NCBI GenBank assembly: GCA_949317995.1
Contig: OX439039.1
Coordinates: forward strand, 15,553,282 to 15,617,281
DNA: 64,000 nucleotides
Source: Acholoe squamosa
Lineage: Eukaryota > Annelida > Polychaeta > Phyllodocida > Polynoidae
Direction: 5' to 3'
Shown here: piece by piece, positions 19,780 to 31,041 of the stretch
Position numbering within the stretch: position 1 is the first letter of the stretch
How the letters are laid out: the number at the start of each line of letters is the position of its first letter
The notes under the pieces: model-generated
Databases searched by the model: none
Told to the model about the DNA's origin: nothing
The model's input: only the letters and a program-made list of their open reading frames with translations
Translations under genes and position numbers: made by a program

Positions 19780-21693
19780 CAGGCTTCTAAATGATCATAT
19801 CTATAAACCAACAATTTTTTTTTATTTGTAAAGCAAACAGCCATTCATTCACATGATATTCGCCGTGCTTACATCCTCAATTAGAGTAAGCTTGGCATTG
19901 ACAAACAGTATACTAGCAATATGAATGCAATTAATGATGAAACATCAAACGGATAGCAAATTTTGAGAGACTCTGAACCATGCTTGAGGCACTCAATCAC
20001 CAAGTTTTGATTGAATGAATCTATTCTGTCTTCCCTCCCTTATCTTTTCCTCAGGGTAAACATAAGCCTCAGAAGTCATCGTGCTCCTGTGTAAAACCAT
20101 TTCCATACAGATCCTCTGATGTACGACAAGCTATCACATTTACAGGTAGTCCTATCGCAATGGGCATGACCTGCCCCTAGTCAGTGTATCTTATCACAGG
20201 GAGACCTTATTCAATAGGACAGGATGTCCTCACTCAGATATTTGGGTGTGACAAAATCACCCAATGGTCATACTCCATCTGCAATACCACAGGAAAGGTT
20301 TATGGGGCATAGCCATTCTTATCTCATACCTATCGTAAACACCGCCGGTCATCACTTGAAAAAATAACTATTTTACTTGCAAGTCTTTAGCAATCACATC
20401 TTATATCATATGATCATGATTATACCAAAACTGTTATCGCCTGACCTTTACAAAGACATTCTAGAGTACTGGATTACTCATACAACTTTCAGTCGCAGAG
20501 GGTGTCCCAAAGCAAAACGATGATATAAACATAGTGTTTGTTCTGTTTAGACCCTTCATCAGCAGAAGTCATAGCCAGGACAACTTGCTTCTCAGCCCAA
20601 AAGCAATTACAGAAGTGCAGTTCCTATAATGATTGATAGAATAACCATGCTGCTTCTAATTCTTCAGGCTAAATGAGGAATCACCGAATAATCCCAAAGA
20701 GACAGGGTAATGAAAATGCTCTATCCAAGTCATTGTGATCGCCTCAGAACATGCTGTTTTTAGTTTAACCAGCTCAATCCTCTGATGCAAACTCAGTTAT
20801 CCTATTTTCAAGACTAGTATTCCTATGATCACATCTGCATAATGAGGTTTGGTACACATATCATCACTCAGAACACTTGAAATCATACCACAATACTCAT
20901 GAGCTAAAGGCACACACCGTAAATGATAGACAGTTCATAAGATTAATGAAATAACAGGATGAGAACAATTCAATTATGAGTTTTACTGATTCTTTTTTTA
21001 ATGGCAGCATATTAACATAAACATCTGTATTGGCACGGTAATTCCTAATGGGTAGTAAGCTTACTGATAGTTCATGACTCATACTTTGCGTCCTATCAAC
21101 ATCAATTGATGTAGTACTTTTAATCTCTTACATCTGACCAACTTAAGTGTAAGTCCATGTGTTTTTAAGGCTAAGACTAAGAATTATGCCTAGTTTCTGG
21201 AATAAAAATTGATGTACAAAATAATATCTGTAGCATTCTTAAGGCCAAAAACAGGATTTCATTGAATCATACAGTTACTGGATATGGGGTTCTCAATCCT
21301 CAATTTCTGATTGGTTAGAGGCCGTACTGTGCTTTATTTTTTTCTTTGTCCTTAGGGTAAACAAGTCTAAGACGGCATCCTCCTTCTGGTGCCAAACTAT
21401 TACCAACTCAATCTTTTGATTTGTGATAAGCTATCCCATTTACAGGTTGTCCTTTGGAGTTTGGTATGGCCTTACCCCTAGTCACTGTATGACAGAGCAG
21501 CCTGATAGGACAGGACAGATTTTGTCACATAATGTGGAAGGTATACTATCCAAGCAAGCCTTTAATATCCTTTAGGCGTAGAGCTTAATGCATAATCAGA
21601 ATATAGCAGTTGTGTTGGCCACTTCAGTACTATGTTGTAAAACATGCTAATCATAAGCAATGCAGGAAGAGCTGGCTAAAAATGCCCTGGAGG

Positions 21694-22044
21694 GTGTTGC
21701 TCCTATAGTAAAAGGAAGAGCTGGCTAAAAATGCCCTTGTTTCCAGTCCTTTCTTTTCATGTAGATATAACTTGTCCCTTTTGTTGCTCACAAGTGGACA
21801 TTCAAGTACGGTGCTCAAAAAGTGGATTTGAGTAGGTACCTAGTTGGGAGAAGTCAGTCAGTATAATATATTATAGAGTGTGTGACATGAGTAGGTGCCT
21901 GATAGTGCAGCTCTCTCTATTTTAAACAAGACAGGTGACTTTTCAGACTAATGTGGTGAGTGCAAGTTGAATGGTGAAGCAGGGCGTGACTTCTTTTGAA
22001 AAGAGGGTACCTACTGACAGCTTTTTTTACCATAGGAGCAACAC
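21694..22044 (+). mobile_element. MITE family 1, copy 1 (351 bp)
   Basis: Terminal inverted repeats GTGTTGCTCCTATAGTAAAA and (right end, reversed) GTGTTGCTCCTATGGTAAAA bound a non-coding 351-bp unit. Near-identical units occur at 40872 and 47597. Just left of this copy (21664-21687) lies GGAAGAGCTGGCTAAAAATG, which also occurs inside the unit, so it seems to have inserted beside or into an older fragment of itself. No target duplication is obvious. Confidence 0.85.
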
Positions 22045-23227
22045 GCTCCTGCTCTCCTCTATAGTGACAAGTAACTCAAAAAAACCTGCCAGAATCTGAT
22101 GCAAACTAAACTATGTTCTGGTATCCCTATGATGATGTCTATGACCTGTTATTACCACCCCCCATCCAATCACAAGGCAGCCTGATCTAATATGGCAAGT
22201 CATCTCCACTCTTATAGTACGAGTGCAAGGTGAGGGTTGTATCTCCTTCTATCATTGGAGTGTAGGCGTTTACATCAATAGTTCACTCTGCCCCTCGTTG
22301 TATGTTTATGGAGGAAATGTATGGCTAAGGTCAGCCTATACGCTAGACCTTGTGGACTAAAGCTGTGTACCTATAGGTGCCAGCACATCCCTGTGGCATC
22401 TATTCTCTGTGTCAGTGTTCTTGAATATGACATAGTATATTTATTATAAATGCACAAAATTAAAGGTTGTTGCAGGAGTTTTACTGATTCATATCATGCA
22501 CCTTAACATTCCAGATGCATGCATTAAGTTATGTGCCCCTTTCATAATACAAATAACCCTACCGTTTGGGAGACTATGATGCAGAGAATTCTACTTTTCA
22601 ATGACTTAATGAAGCGTCTAGCAGTTTGTGTACTAAGTCTGATGAAAGATAAAAGATGAAAGTACTAAGAGAGGGATTTTTGTCCATACCAATATTTCAT
22701 CGAAATGTGAATTCAGAAGTTAATATCTGGAAACCTCCAGAAGAAATGCGATACAGATGTTAAAAGAGATCCATGGTGATGCTTTTTGTATTCACAGGTC
22801 ATTTGAATTTGTACCTCCATCCATTTTAACTGAGCATGAAGTGTTAAACAGAGCCCCTTGCCAATCATTTCCCAGACACCTTTTTATGAAAATAATTTCT
22901 TTTATTTGGTATTGATCTGAATTCCAGGTCCCACAGCTTCCTTTCTACCTTAAAAAAACTCTTTTGGAGTCTCCACTGATGGCTTGGGCCCATCTGGGAC
23001 CCCAGACATTACAACCTGAAAAGGTTCAGATATGGAATCAAAAATATTAATTGAAAATGATTTTCAGAGATTTTGATAATCATATGGGGTACAATCTATA
23101 GTACTGTAATGGTTCGAGTTCTTATATAATTTCGGTTCAGTTCGAGATATATCAATATCAAGTAAAACCAGACAGGTTAGCTTAGGTTAGTGCAACTGGC
23201 ACATGTTTATTTCGTATTTACATATGT

Positions 23228-23478
23228 TTGAAGTGGTGCTATGAATATAGCTCAGTGCTCTGCAGGTGTTGCCCTGGCCGCAGCCAGAAGCCAACTGAAC
23301 TCCCTGCGCAGTCCCAGGTAGGGACTGGAGCAGCAACAACCAGTGCTGCCACCACCTCATAGTGGCCAGAGATCAAAGCGACCTCTGGTCCTACCGGTGG
23401 TAACCGCACCGACTGACCTGCCCTCTCGAATAGGGAGCTAAAACTATATACAACGCTCCACAATCCCCTCAACTACAA
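23228..23478 (-). mobile_element. Possible solo LTR (GC-rich block with TATA and AATAAA on the minus strand)
   Basis: A sharply GC-richer block reads on the minus strand TGTAGTTGAGGGGATTGTGG near the start, GTTGTATATAG about 30 nt later and AATAAACATG near 23205-23215, the order of an LTR. I cannot place the other end or a target duplication. The 77-residue ORF inside has no recognisable domain. Confidence 0.3.
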
Positions 23479-26400
23479 TGCACTTTCTGTAGGAATGCCC
23501 TGGTTGCTTGCTCAAGAGGCAAACATCACCACACATGTAGAAAAGGAGAAACAAGATCAAGAAGGTATTGAACAAACAATAGGGGTAGCTAACACCATCT
23601 TTAGTAGCACTACAATATCTAATTGGTAGTAATATGTACTACAGGTTTTCTATGAAATGAAAATCTCTCTGATGAAGACCATAATATCATCTTCACTTCT
23701 TTACATTTCATTTCAGACTTGATGAATAAATGGTATTGGGATGCTCAGGGGTATCATCTGTTTTGGGCTCTGGTTGTGTGTATTGGGCAATTGAACTTCA
23801 CAAGTGCCTTAAACCCAGTCCCTACAGTAAATCATAAATTAGATTAGTGTGCCACTGCACTCTGGTCGAGGCTAGGAGAAGGACAGCTGAATGGGAGTGG
23901 TGGTTTTAGAATACAAAACCAGCCTGCAAAAGTGTGGGTACATTCTCAATACTGATTATGCTAATAAAACAATAATGTGTTGATGGGTAAACGGAAGGAA
24001 CTTGACATGGTGGTACCTTGAAGTGCCTTAGAGTGAAAACCAATTATAGTTGTAAACATAGACCTATATCTAAAGAAGCCTGGGTTAGGGAATGGAGGAA
24101 CAACAGAAGCTTCCTCCTACAAATACAGGCCCTAGGGGGTAAGGTGAAGGTCATTATTTTGAAATTATTTGGTCTGGTTGTACAACAATTGGTATTTTAA
24201 TATAACACAGTGTTTGTTATTGCGGGCAACTAGGTACATTGATAATTGTTGACATTACAGGATAAGGGACGGAATTAAAATAATAAAGCAAGGTACAATA
24301 AGGGTATGGTGATTGCATATGCTGTTGAGATATGATTGAATCTTGTACTGAATGAGAGTAGAAATACATTCTTTAATCATTCATTCCTAGAAATTTACAC
24401 ATCACACTTTGATGCTAATCTCCCTCCGAGATGAAATGCACTTAAAATAGGCCATTCTAATACTTATTCTCAAGCACGGTGTTCAACATTCATGACAAAG
24501 GAAGTGCCTCTTCTTGGAGAGACCCTTTTTCAGACCTCTTTTAACAGGACAAGGACTCTTCAATTATGAGTTTTTAAAGCTTCCTTTGGCTGTGGTACTA
24601 GAATTTAATGGTAGCGGCTCAGTAATTCGTAACAGCTACATGTAACTGTTAATAATTCATGACTCACACATTGAGTCCTGTCGATATACAATGATTTAGT
24701 ATTTGATATCTTACATCTGACTGTCCATGCAGTCCATGTGTTTAAGGCTAAGATTATGCATACTCCCCTGCATAAGAAGTGATGTACAATCTTTACCATA
24801 AATTTGTAGGGCAAAAAATCAGGTGTCTATTGAATTGCACTGTTATCAGACATGATACACTCATTTTGTCTTTCTTTTTTATTTATCTCCATGGGGTAAA
24901 GCCTCAGTACCTATTCTCCTTCATATGCCAAACCATGGCCAACCCAATCTTTTGATCTGTGATAGTCTGTCCTATTTACAGGTTGTCCTTTGGGGATTGA
25001 CATGTGACGCAACATGGGAAAAGGTAACATTACGGGGATTTTGTGTTATTCACAGCAACTAGGTGGCACAACCAAATAATACAATAAGGTAATTTTGCTG
25101 TAACCTGTCAGAATAATTTCTGTAGGTCTTCCTAGCATATTTGGACAATCATATACTCTGATTAATGGGCATCAGCGTCTTCTACAGGACAAATAAGCAT
25201 GTTATCGTGCCTAAACTACCAGTGTAAGTTAACAGAAATTGTAATATTCTTAAGTAGTTCAGGTATGCCTATCTGATTTTGTACGCAGTTGACCAAGATA
25301 ATATCCAATGATCTCATTCAACAACATTTGATTTGATTGAACTGAAGAAGTCTTAGGGATCAGCTTGGTATATATGGATCATCAAAATCTGATAAGACTA
25401 AGTGGATGAAAGTTCCGTGACAATGTATGATGTTATACCATGTGTAGTACTGTCAGGGCCACTTGGTGGCCATAAATAGCACTAAATCACCGTAATGTTA
25501 CGTTTTCCCATGTTTTTCCACAGTCATGACCTGCCCCTAGTCCCTGGATCCTATTACATAGCAGCCTGATCTAATAGGACAGCAGGTTTGCACTCAGATA
25601 TGAGAGTAAAATAAGATCATTTCACAGTTCATAAACTAATCACAATACCCCAGAATTAGTTTATCAGGCATGATATGGGTAACTTGGATATCATCAAACA
25701 ACCCTAATGAGTCTCATCAAATACCTACTGCAAAGAAGGTCATTTCTTGTAAAATTCCATCTTAAACCATAGTAATAACCATAGTGACCAGGCAAGCAAA
25801 AACACCCCTATGCAGGGAAATTTCTTTTCAAAGTTCATCTCAAGATCTTTAAAATGATACATCATTAGCTTTAATATGGGCCATTTCTACAGGCTAAATG
25901 AGGAATATGTGGACTGATAACGTTCAAAGATAAAAGGTACAGAAATGAAGGGGCTTGCAGAGAAACCTAAACCGTGTTGGTCTACATATGTGAATAATCA
26001 CAAAGAGACCGAGTAAGGACAAATACTCCGTCCATGTCATTTTGATACCCCCCTCCCGGACATACTGATTCAATAACAACCATTAAGTACTGCATAGGGC
26101 ATTAAGCCCAACACCAGTAGGCCTGAGGCAGACGAAGGAAGGAAAGAAAAAAACAGTCATCTCCCATAACCAAGGGTGCCTTAGAAGGTGCTCTGCCCTT
26201 TGACCAAGTTGCACAAGTTATTTTATATATCCATTAAATAACCTTCGGTTTTATCCTAAGTTCGATGACACTGAAGCTGCTCGGTAGTCTGTGTGTCAAC
26301 AAATTGTCTGCAGTTTTCAATAACCTCACCTGTTTTCTCCAGTTCTTGTCATTTTTAATTGCAGACAGTCCAAAGCAAATATTTACAATGCTTGATTATT

Positions 26401-26568
26401 AAGACTTGATTTTTACTCCCATGTTTGGTGACTCATATTTTAATTACCATGCAATTTTAGTGTGATGCATATATGAGGTCGGATGGTTGTTCGAGCTATA
26501 AGTCTGTAGAATTGTAGTGACTGTACTAAACTGCTAGCAATAGATCTCCAAGTGTGCCTTATAGCTCT

Positions 26569-26628
26569 GGGGGTTAATTCAAAACAGTGCTTATTTACAA
26601 GTGTTTATCACTGTTTGAATTAACCTCC
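26569..26628. repeat. Short fold-back (about 60 bp)
   Basis: GGTTAATTCAAAACAGTG and CACTGTTTGAATTAACC form an almost perfect 17-bp stem around a ~22-nt loop. It touches the left end of the next inverted-repeat element. Confidence 0.85.
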
Positions 26629-27725
26629 AGGAGGTCGTTACACAAAGATTGAACTCTCCTTGTTGAAAATCCGCTTAAATCAACGATTTTCACTAAGTGA
26701 TTATTTTGTACCTGTTACACAATAGGTTCTGCCTTTTCACAATGAGAATCGTTGTTGCTTTCTCATTGTTGCCTAAGTAGGTCAAGTTACACTGGTTCCC
26801 GGTGCAACAATTTTTGCCCATTTTCGGTTCCATGATATCTCTGATGATTCCTGTTGAAAATCCTTATTTCTAGTCCGATTTACATGCTGTAAAGTTTCAC
26901 ATGGATGCTTTAACATCCTATCTACCTAATTACAATGAGAAAACAGTGACAGATTGTAGATTTTCTCTGAACATCAACACTGAAATCACGAAACAGTAGT
27001 TCTCACGTTTTCCGCTAGATGGCTCCACATTGTTATTTGAACCTACAGAGACCTCTTTGTGCAACTACATTAAGCTAATAGTATCTCACGGATGTAATAG
27101 GTTTGAAATAGCTTGAAGAAGTGGGGAATAATCAGATGAAGTCAGGAAATTAATAGGAGAGATCAGAAATGACCAGAACAAGTCATAATACTAATAGGAG
27201 AGATCAGAAATGACCAGAACAGGTCATGAAATTAATAGGAGAGATCAGAAATGACCAGAACAGGTCATGAAATTGATAGGAGATCAGAACTGACCAGAAC
27301 AGGTCATGAAATTGATAGGAGATCAGAAATGACCAGAGCAGATCTTGAAATTAATAGGAGAGTTCAGAACAGATCGTGGAATGAAAAGTAAATAACCAGA
27401 ACAAAATGAGGTCAGAAATATTCAAGGTAGGCCTTAGAATTAACATAGGATGTCAGAAATAGCTACAACAAAGGTCCCCATAGGAACCAATGCTAAAGAT
27501 GGAAAAGGCAGTACCTCTTGAGTAACTGCCATTTTTTTTCTCGTTGTTGACATTAAAGATAAGCCACAAAGACTTTTGCATAACAACTTTTTATTTGTGT
27601 AACACTTTTTTTCTCTTTGTGAAATTCTACCCCAAATATCACAACGAGAAAACATTTGTGTAACAGTTTGAAGTATCAACAACGAGAATTGGTCTATTCT
27701 CTTTGATTGTGTAACGACCTCCTGG
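26627..27725. mobile_element. Non-autonomous inverted-repeat element (1.1 kb)
   Basis: The ends are inverted copies: CCAGGAGGTCGTTACACAA on the left and its complement TTGTGTAACGACCTCCTGG-like (ATTGTGTAACGACCTCCTGG) on the right. Further subterminal similarity exists (GAGAAT/ATTCTC and TTGTTG-rich pieces). There is no transposase ORF. The interior carries a tandem array at 27133-27385. Superfamily not assigned; no clear target duplication. Confidence 0.7.
27133..27385 (+). repeat. Tandem array, ~40-bp unit, about six copies
   Basis: The unit is of the form AATAGGAGAGATCAGAAATG followed by ACCAGAACAGGTCATGAAATT. The copies differ by a few substitutions and small deletions (GGAGAGATCAG versus GGAGATCAG). 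Confidence 0.9.
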
Positions 27726-27933
27726 TCTGTCGTATGTATGGAACTTGCACCTTCTAAATGAGGTATTATGCTACTATTGTTGTGCCAACACTGTAAAAAA
27801 TAGATGTTGTCAAAATAACAGCCCATTCCATATCCCAAACATTTGTGTACCAGCGGACTGCCACCTGGGCCTTCCTGTAAAAACTATACTGGTTCAATGC
27901 TTTTCAATTATGGTGGTGCTCTCTTTAGTTTTA

Positions 27934-29233
27934 GGGGCTGTGTACAAATGACGTCATGCAGGAGGGGGGGAGGGGGGGTCCCTCTTGCCATGACCAAGTA
28001 TGACAAGGGGGGGAGGGGGGGTCATGGGCTGCATGACATCATGTCATCAAGAAATCAAAATATGGTTTGGTTTTGGCAAGAACAAAAACTTTTGTAAAAA
28101 GATTTGTAAAGGTAGGGAAGTTTAATGCATTCATCTGACATAAATGTTTTACCTATAGGCCCTACATGCATGCATTCCTCAGACATCTCACTCAATGAGT
28201 GTCACTGCCATCAATGTCAGTGTAAAATCAAGGTGATGTCAGGCCACTATAAGGGGGCACTACTACTCTATCCTACCTATACCAATTTAACCCTTTTTGA
28301 AAAGGGCCACTGCTGCCCTCAGGATCTAAAATGATGCACCTAAAATACCCCTGAACTGCTGCTGTTGCCTCAGGGCAGCATCAATAGTAATCCACAGGCT
28401 TCTTTTTGAAAAGGTGTGATATTTCCCTCCCCCCCCCCTCCTTGAGGTGTCAAAATTATTTTGCTCCTCCCCCAATCCACCCCATCCCGGAATCCCACTG
28501 TTGATAAATAACCAACACTCCCCTGGAGCGCTCCACCACCCTGTTGCTATTTTCACTGAGGGGATGCTTGGGGAGATTTTTTTTCTATTAGGCCACTCAC
28601 TAAATTCAGTGTTCTGCCTGAAACCTATTTCTAGTACACTTTTATATGGTTCAAGTTACAAATTGAATCAATACATTCAATATATCAATACATTCAAGCT
28701 CTTGAACTATATGATCCTTAATAATAACTGTTCTCGATTTTCTCTTCGCTAACAAGTGTACAGCTTTCGCTGCAAAGAAGGCAGACTATTACCTGTATTG
28801 GACTATTGATCTAGACAGTTTTTAAGCCCTTTTGTGACAGGAAATACTTGTGTATGATCACTACCATAGTACTCCGTGTATAACTATAAGGCACCGAAAT
28901 GGTACAGCCTGCATATAGGGACCCATACATTATATAAGCTGACAGTGTTTGGCATGTTTCTCTGTTCATTTGTTGATCAGTGCTAGTTCTTTTTTCACTT
29001 TGCATGTATCTTATCCTTTATTGCCATTTCACACCCATTATATGTCCCTTTGAACCATTTTAATTTGTTTATAGCCTATAGGCCTTCACTATTCATGCAC
29101 ATGGGGGGGGGGTATCTCTCTGCATGACGTCATGCTGAGTGGGGGTCAAGTGTTGTATGACGAAACATGACAAGGGGGGGAGGGGGGGTCAAAAATGGTC
29201 CAAAAATGCATGACGTCATTTGTACACAGCCCC
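27934..29233. mobile_element. Harbinger-like non-autonomous DNA transposon (1.3 kb, 3-bp TTA target duplication)
   Basis: The ends are perfect inverted copies of GGGGCTGTGTACAAATGACG followed by TCATGCA (27 bp). TTA flanks both sides (27931-27933 and 29234-29236), the target duplication typical of PIF/Harbinger elements. Inside there are no transposase motifs. G-rich double runs (GGGGGGGAGGGGGGG type) occur near both ends (27962-28021 and 29172-29188), paired with ATGACAAG words, so the subterminal parts are also inverted-repeat-like. Confidence 0.85.
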
Positions 29234-29239
29234 TTACGA

Positions 29240-30326
29240 GGATCACTGGTAGACACACCAGTTACATTTTTACTGACACAAATCTTTCTTACGGGTAAAA
29301 TATTGTGACCTCCAAAATGTTGAAATAGTATTCATTGAAGTGCCATGACATGCTCTTATGCCAAAATGTACAGAACTAAAGATAAAGGAATGCAATATAT
29401 TCTATCTCACTCTCATTTTCAATTAAAAACTTATTTTCAAACTTTATTTTAAATGCTGATTTGCCAACTCCTTCCCCCGAACCCTTTGTACTCTCACAAA
29501 GGATGTCATACACACTATTGAGTTTTCAGTGGTAGCAAGTGCATTCTACCATTTTGTAGTGACATGTCTCCTCCTGCTGCAGCACTGATACCCATCTAAA
29601 TCCTTTGATGCAACCTCAACAATGCTATTTTTAGTCAATACGATAATTCTTGGGACACCAGCTTTTACCGGAAAAATCGCTGCTGGGCCGGTGGGAATTG
29701 CTAGAATGCAAGACTGAATATCCGACTGTAATCCTGGGACCTTAGGCTACATTTAGTCTTTTACAGCTTGTAAATCAGACCATTATTAAAGATTTTACAG
29801 GATAAAAGAAAAGGCGTTACTGTTTGTTAAGGTTGAAAGAATTAAATTATTAAAATGGTGAGTTAATTGCTTGTGTTTTATTGCTTCTTTTCTGACAATG
29901 ATAATATTGAGGTATTTGGTCCTGCCAAAATCAACCTGCAGGACCGAATGGCCTGCAAGGGGGAAATCTTTTTGTATAGAATATATGTCCAGGTAACCCT
30001 CTGAGGTTGGCAATAACCTGCTCCTAGGCCCCTACCAAAATTACAAGCCAGCCTGATTTAATATGACCGATCCTTTCCGCTCACATAGGTATGAAAAGGA
30101 TTTTGATGGTTGTATATTGTTCTATCCGTGCAGAGCAAGCATTTGCAGCAATACTGTGCTAGGTACCATCGCTGATTTTTGTTTAGGAATTGTTCAGCCA
30201 AAGCCACACAATCAGGCCCAGTGGACTATTGGTACAGACATTTCACTCTATAGGTGCCCACGATTTCCTTAGGCATTGCCAATGAAGTTTGTTTTGTGTG
30301 TCCCAGATTTTGGAAATAAGTTGGTA
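29240..30326. other. Gene-free stretch
   Basis: No exon-like sequence. 30010-30250 carries a diverged copy of the CAGCCTGATTTAATATG repeat also seen near 22170-22390. Confidence 0.5.
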
Positions 30327-30330
30327 CATG

Positions 30331-30550
30331 TGTAGAGGTCGGTGAAAATGTTCTTGGAGAAACCGGGACTCGAACCCGGGGCCCTCCAACTTCGAAGCGG
30401 CTGCTCTTCCTCTGAGCTACTTCCCCTGGCCTGACATTTCCACCTTCCATCCACACCTGGATCGGTATGATACACACTAGGGGGCAGTGATTACCCGGAG
30501 ACCCGCCCCTGGGGGTCTGCCACCGAGTACAGGGAATTACTGCCCCTACA
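30331..30550 (-). repeat. 3' LTR of the TRIM
   Basis: 220 bp, identical to the other LTR. Minus-strand ends are TGTAGGGG...CCTCTACA. It contains the tRNA-like sequence at 30356-30426. Confidence 0.95.
30356..30426 (-). ncRNA. tRNA-like sequence in the TRIM LTR (copy in 3' LTR)
   Basis: 71 nt that folds as a tRNA in most parts: acceptor GGGGAAG/TTTCTCC (7 pairs with two G-T), D stem GCTC/GAGC, T arm CCGGG-TTCGAGT-CCCGG. The A box (TAGCTCAGAGG) and B box (GGTTCGAGTCC) of a Pol III promoter are both intact. The anticodon stem pairs poorly, so this is not an ordinary tRNA gene. A TTTT run (30345-30348) a few bases downstream could end Pol III transcription. Confidence 0.85.
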
Positions 30551-30559
30551 CTCCTCCCC
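30551..30559 (-). promoter_or_regulatory. Polypurine tract of the TRIM
   Basis: The minus strand reads GGGGAGGAG directly before the 3' LTR TGTAGGGG. Confidence 0.85.
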
Positions 30560-30800
30560 ATCAGCTTCAACCACCATCCACCAGCACCAGGCATTCCCCC
30601 TCAAACCAGTTACCTGGAAATTGAGGCTTTATCAAGCAGAGTTAGGGCACTCCTGACTTCCCAGTGGATGTACCAGTACAATTACCGGATTGGTCGAAGC
30701 GTCATCTGTATCATATCGGCCCAGTTCCCGAGTCCTCAATCCATGATTGTGTTAAGACATGAGCAGGCACACATATCTTCAATCTGATTGTATTAGGATG

Positions 30801-30816
30801 CTCGGTTTCTCCACCA
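30801..30816 (-). promoter_or_regulatory. Primer-binding site of the TRIM, matching its own tRNA-like 3' end
   Basis: The minus strand reads TGGTGGAGAAACCGAG, one base from the 5' LTR. Its complement, CTCGGTTTCTCCACCA, equals the tRNA-like 3' end with CCA added (CCCGGTTTCTCCA plus CCA) at 15 of 16 positions, 14 of them contiguous. Confidence 0.88.
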
Positions 30817-30817
30817 C

Positions 30818-31037
30818 TGTAGAGGTCGGTGAAAATGTTCTTGGAGAAACCGGGACTCGAACCCGGGGCCCTCCAACTTCGAAGCGGCTGCTCTTCCTCT
30901 GAGCTACTTCCCCTGGCCTGACATTTCCACCTTCCATCCACACCTGGATCGGTATGATACACACTAGGGGGCAGTGATTACCCGGAGACCCGCCCCTGGG
31001 GGTCTGCCACCGAGTACAGGGAATTACTGCCCCTACA
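30818..31037 (-). repeat. 5' LTR of the TRIM
   Basis: 220 bp, identical to 30331-30550. It contains the tRNA-like sequence at 30843-30913 and is followed on the minus strand by the primer-binding site. Confidence 0.95.
30843..30913 (-). ncRNA. tRNA-like sequence in the TRIM LTR (copy in 5' LTR)
   Basis: Identical to the 30356-30426 copy, with the same A box, B box and downstream TTTT (30832-30835). A discriminator-like A follows the acceptor stem in the genome; CCA is not encoded. Confidence 0.85.
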
Positions 31038-31041
31038 CATG

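Larger units (their letters stand above)
19780..26568. other. Gene-free stretch made of old diverged duplications
   Basis: No convincing exon is seen. Segments repeat with divergence: 20979-21280 matches 24557-24855 (shared TTCATGACTCA, TCTTACATCTGAC, GTCCATGTGTTT). A second motif (TTTACAGGTTGTCCT and CAGCCTGATCTAATA types) recurs near 20140-20220, 21440-21500, 22170, 24970, 25550 and 30050. These look like remnants of an old tandem or dispersed duplication about 3.5 kb apart. They carry no coding potential that I can see. Confidence 0.55.
30331..31037 (-). mobile_element. Complete TRIM retrotransposon with tRNA-like LTRs (Helenus-type)
   Basis: Two identical 220-bp direct repeats (30331-30550 and 30818-31037) with TGTAG...CTACA ends flank a 267-bp non-coding interior. 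On the minus strand the order is LTR, one base, PBS TGGTGGAGAAACCGAG, interior, polypurine tract GGGGAGGAG, LTR. Direct CATG duplications flank it (30327-30330 and 31038-31041). It encodes no protein, so it must borrow proteins from an autonomous LTR element. Each LTR contains a 71-nt tRNA-like sequence. As far as I recall, a TRIM group called Helenus has tRNA-like LTRs and 4-bp target duplications in animals; this fits. Identical LTRs mean very recent insertion. Confidence 0.92.

Noticed and set aside
27133-27385. CRISPR array
   Set aside because: The ~40-bp units are head-to-tail without unique spacers, in a eukaryotic mobile element; this is a plain tandem repeat.
30331-30550. A plain tRNA-derived SINE
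   Set aside because: Two exact direct copies with TG...CA ends, a primer-binding site, a polypurine tract and target duplications outside the pair show an LTR-type element.
30356-30913. Two genuine tRNA genes on the minus strand
   Set aside because: Promoter boxes and three stems are good, but the anticodon stem pairs poorly and both copies lie at the same place inside identical LTRs. They are parts of the TRIM.
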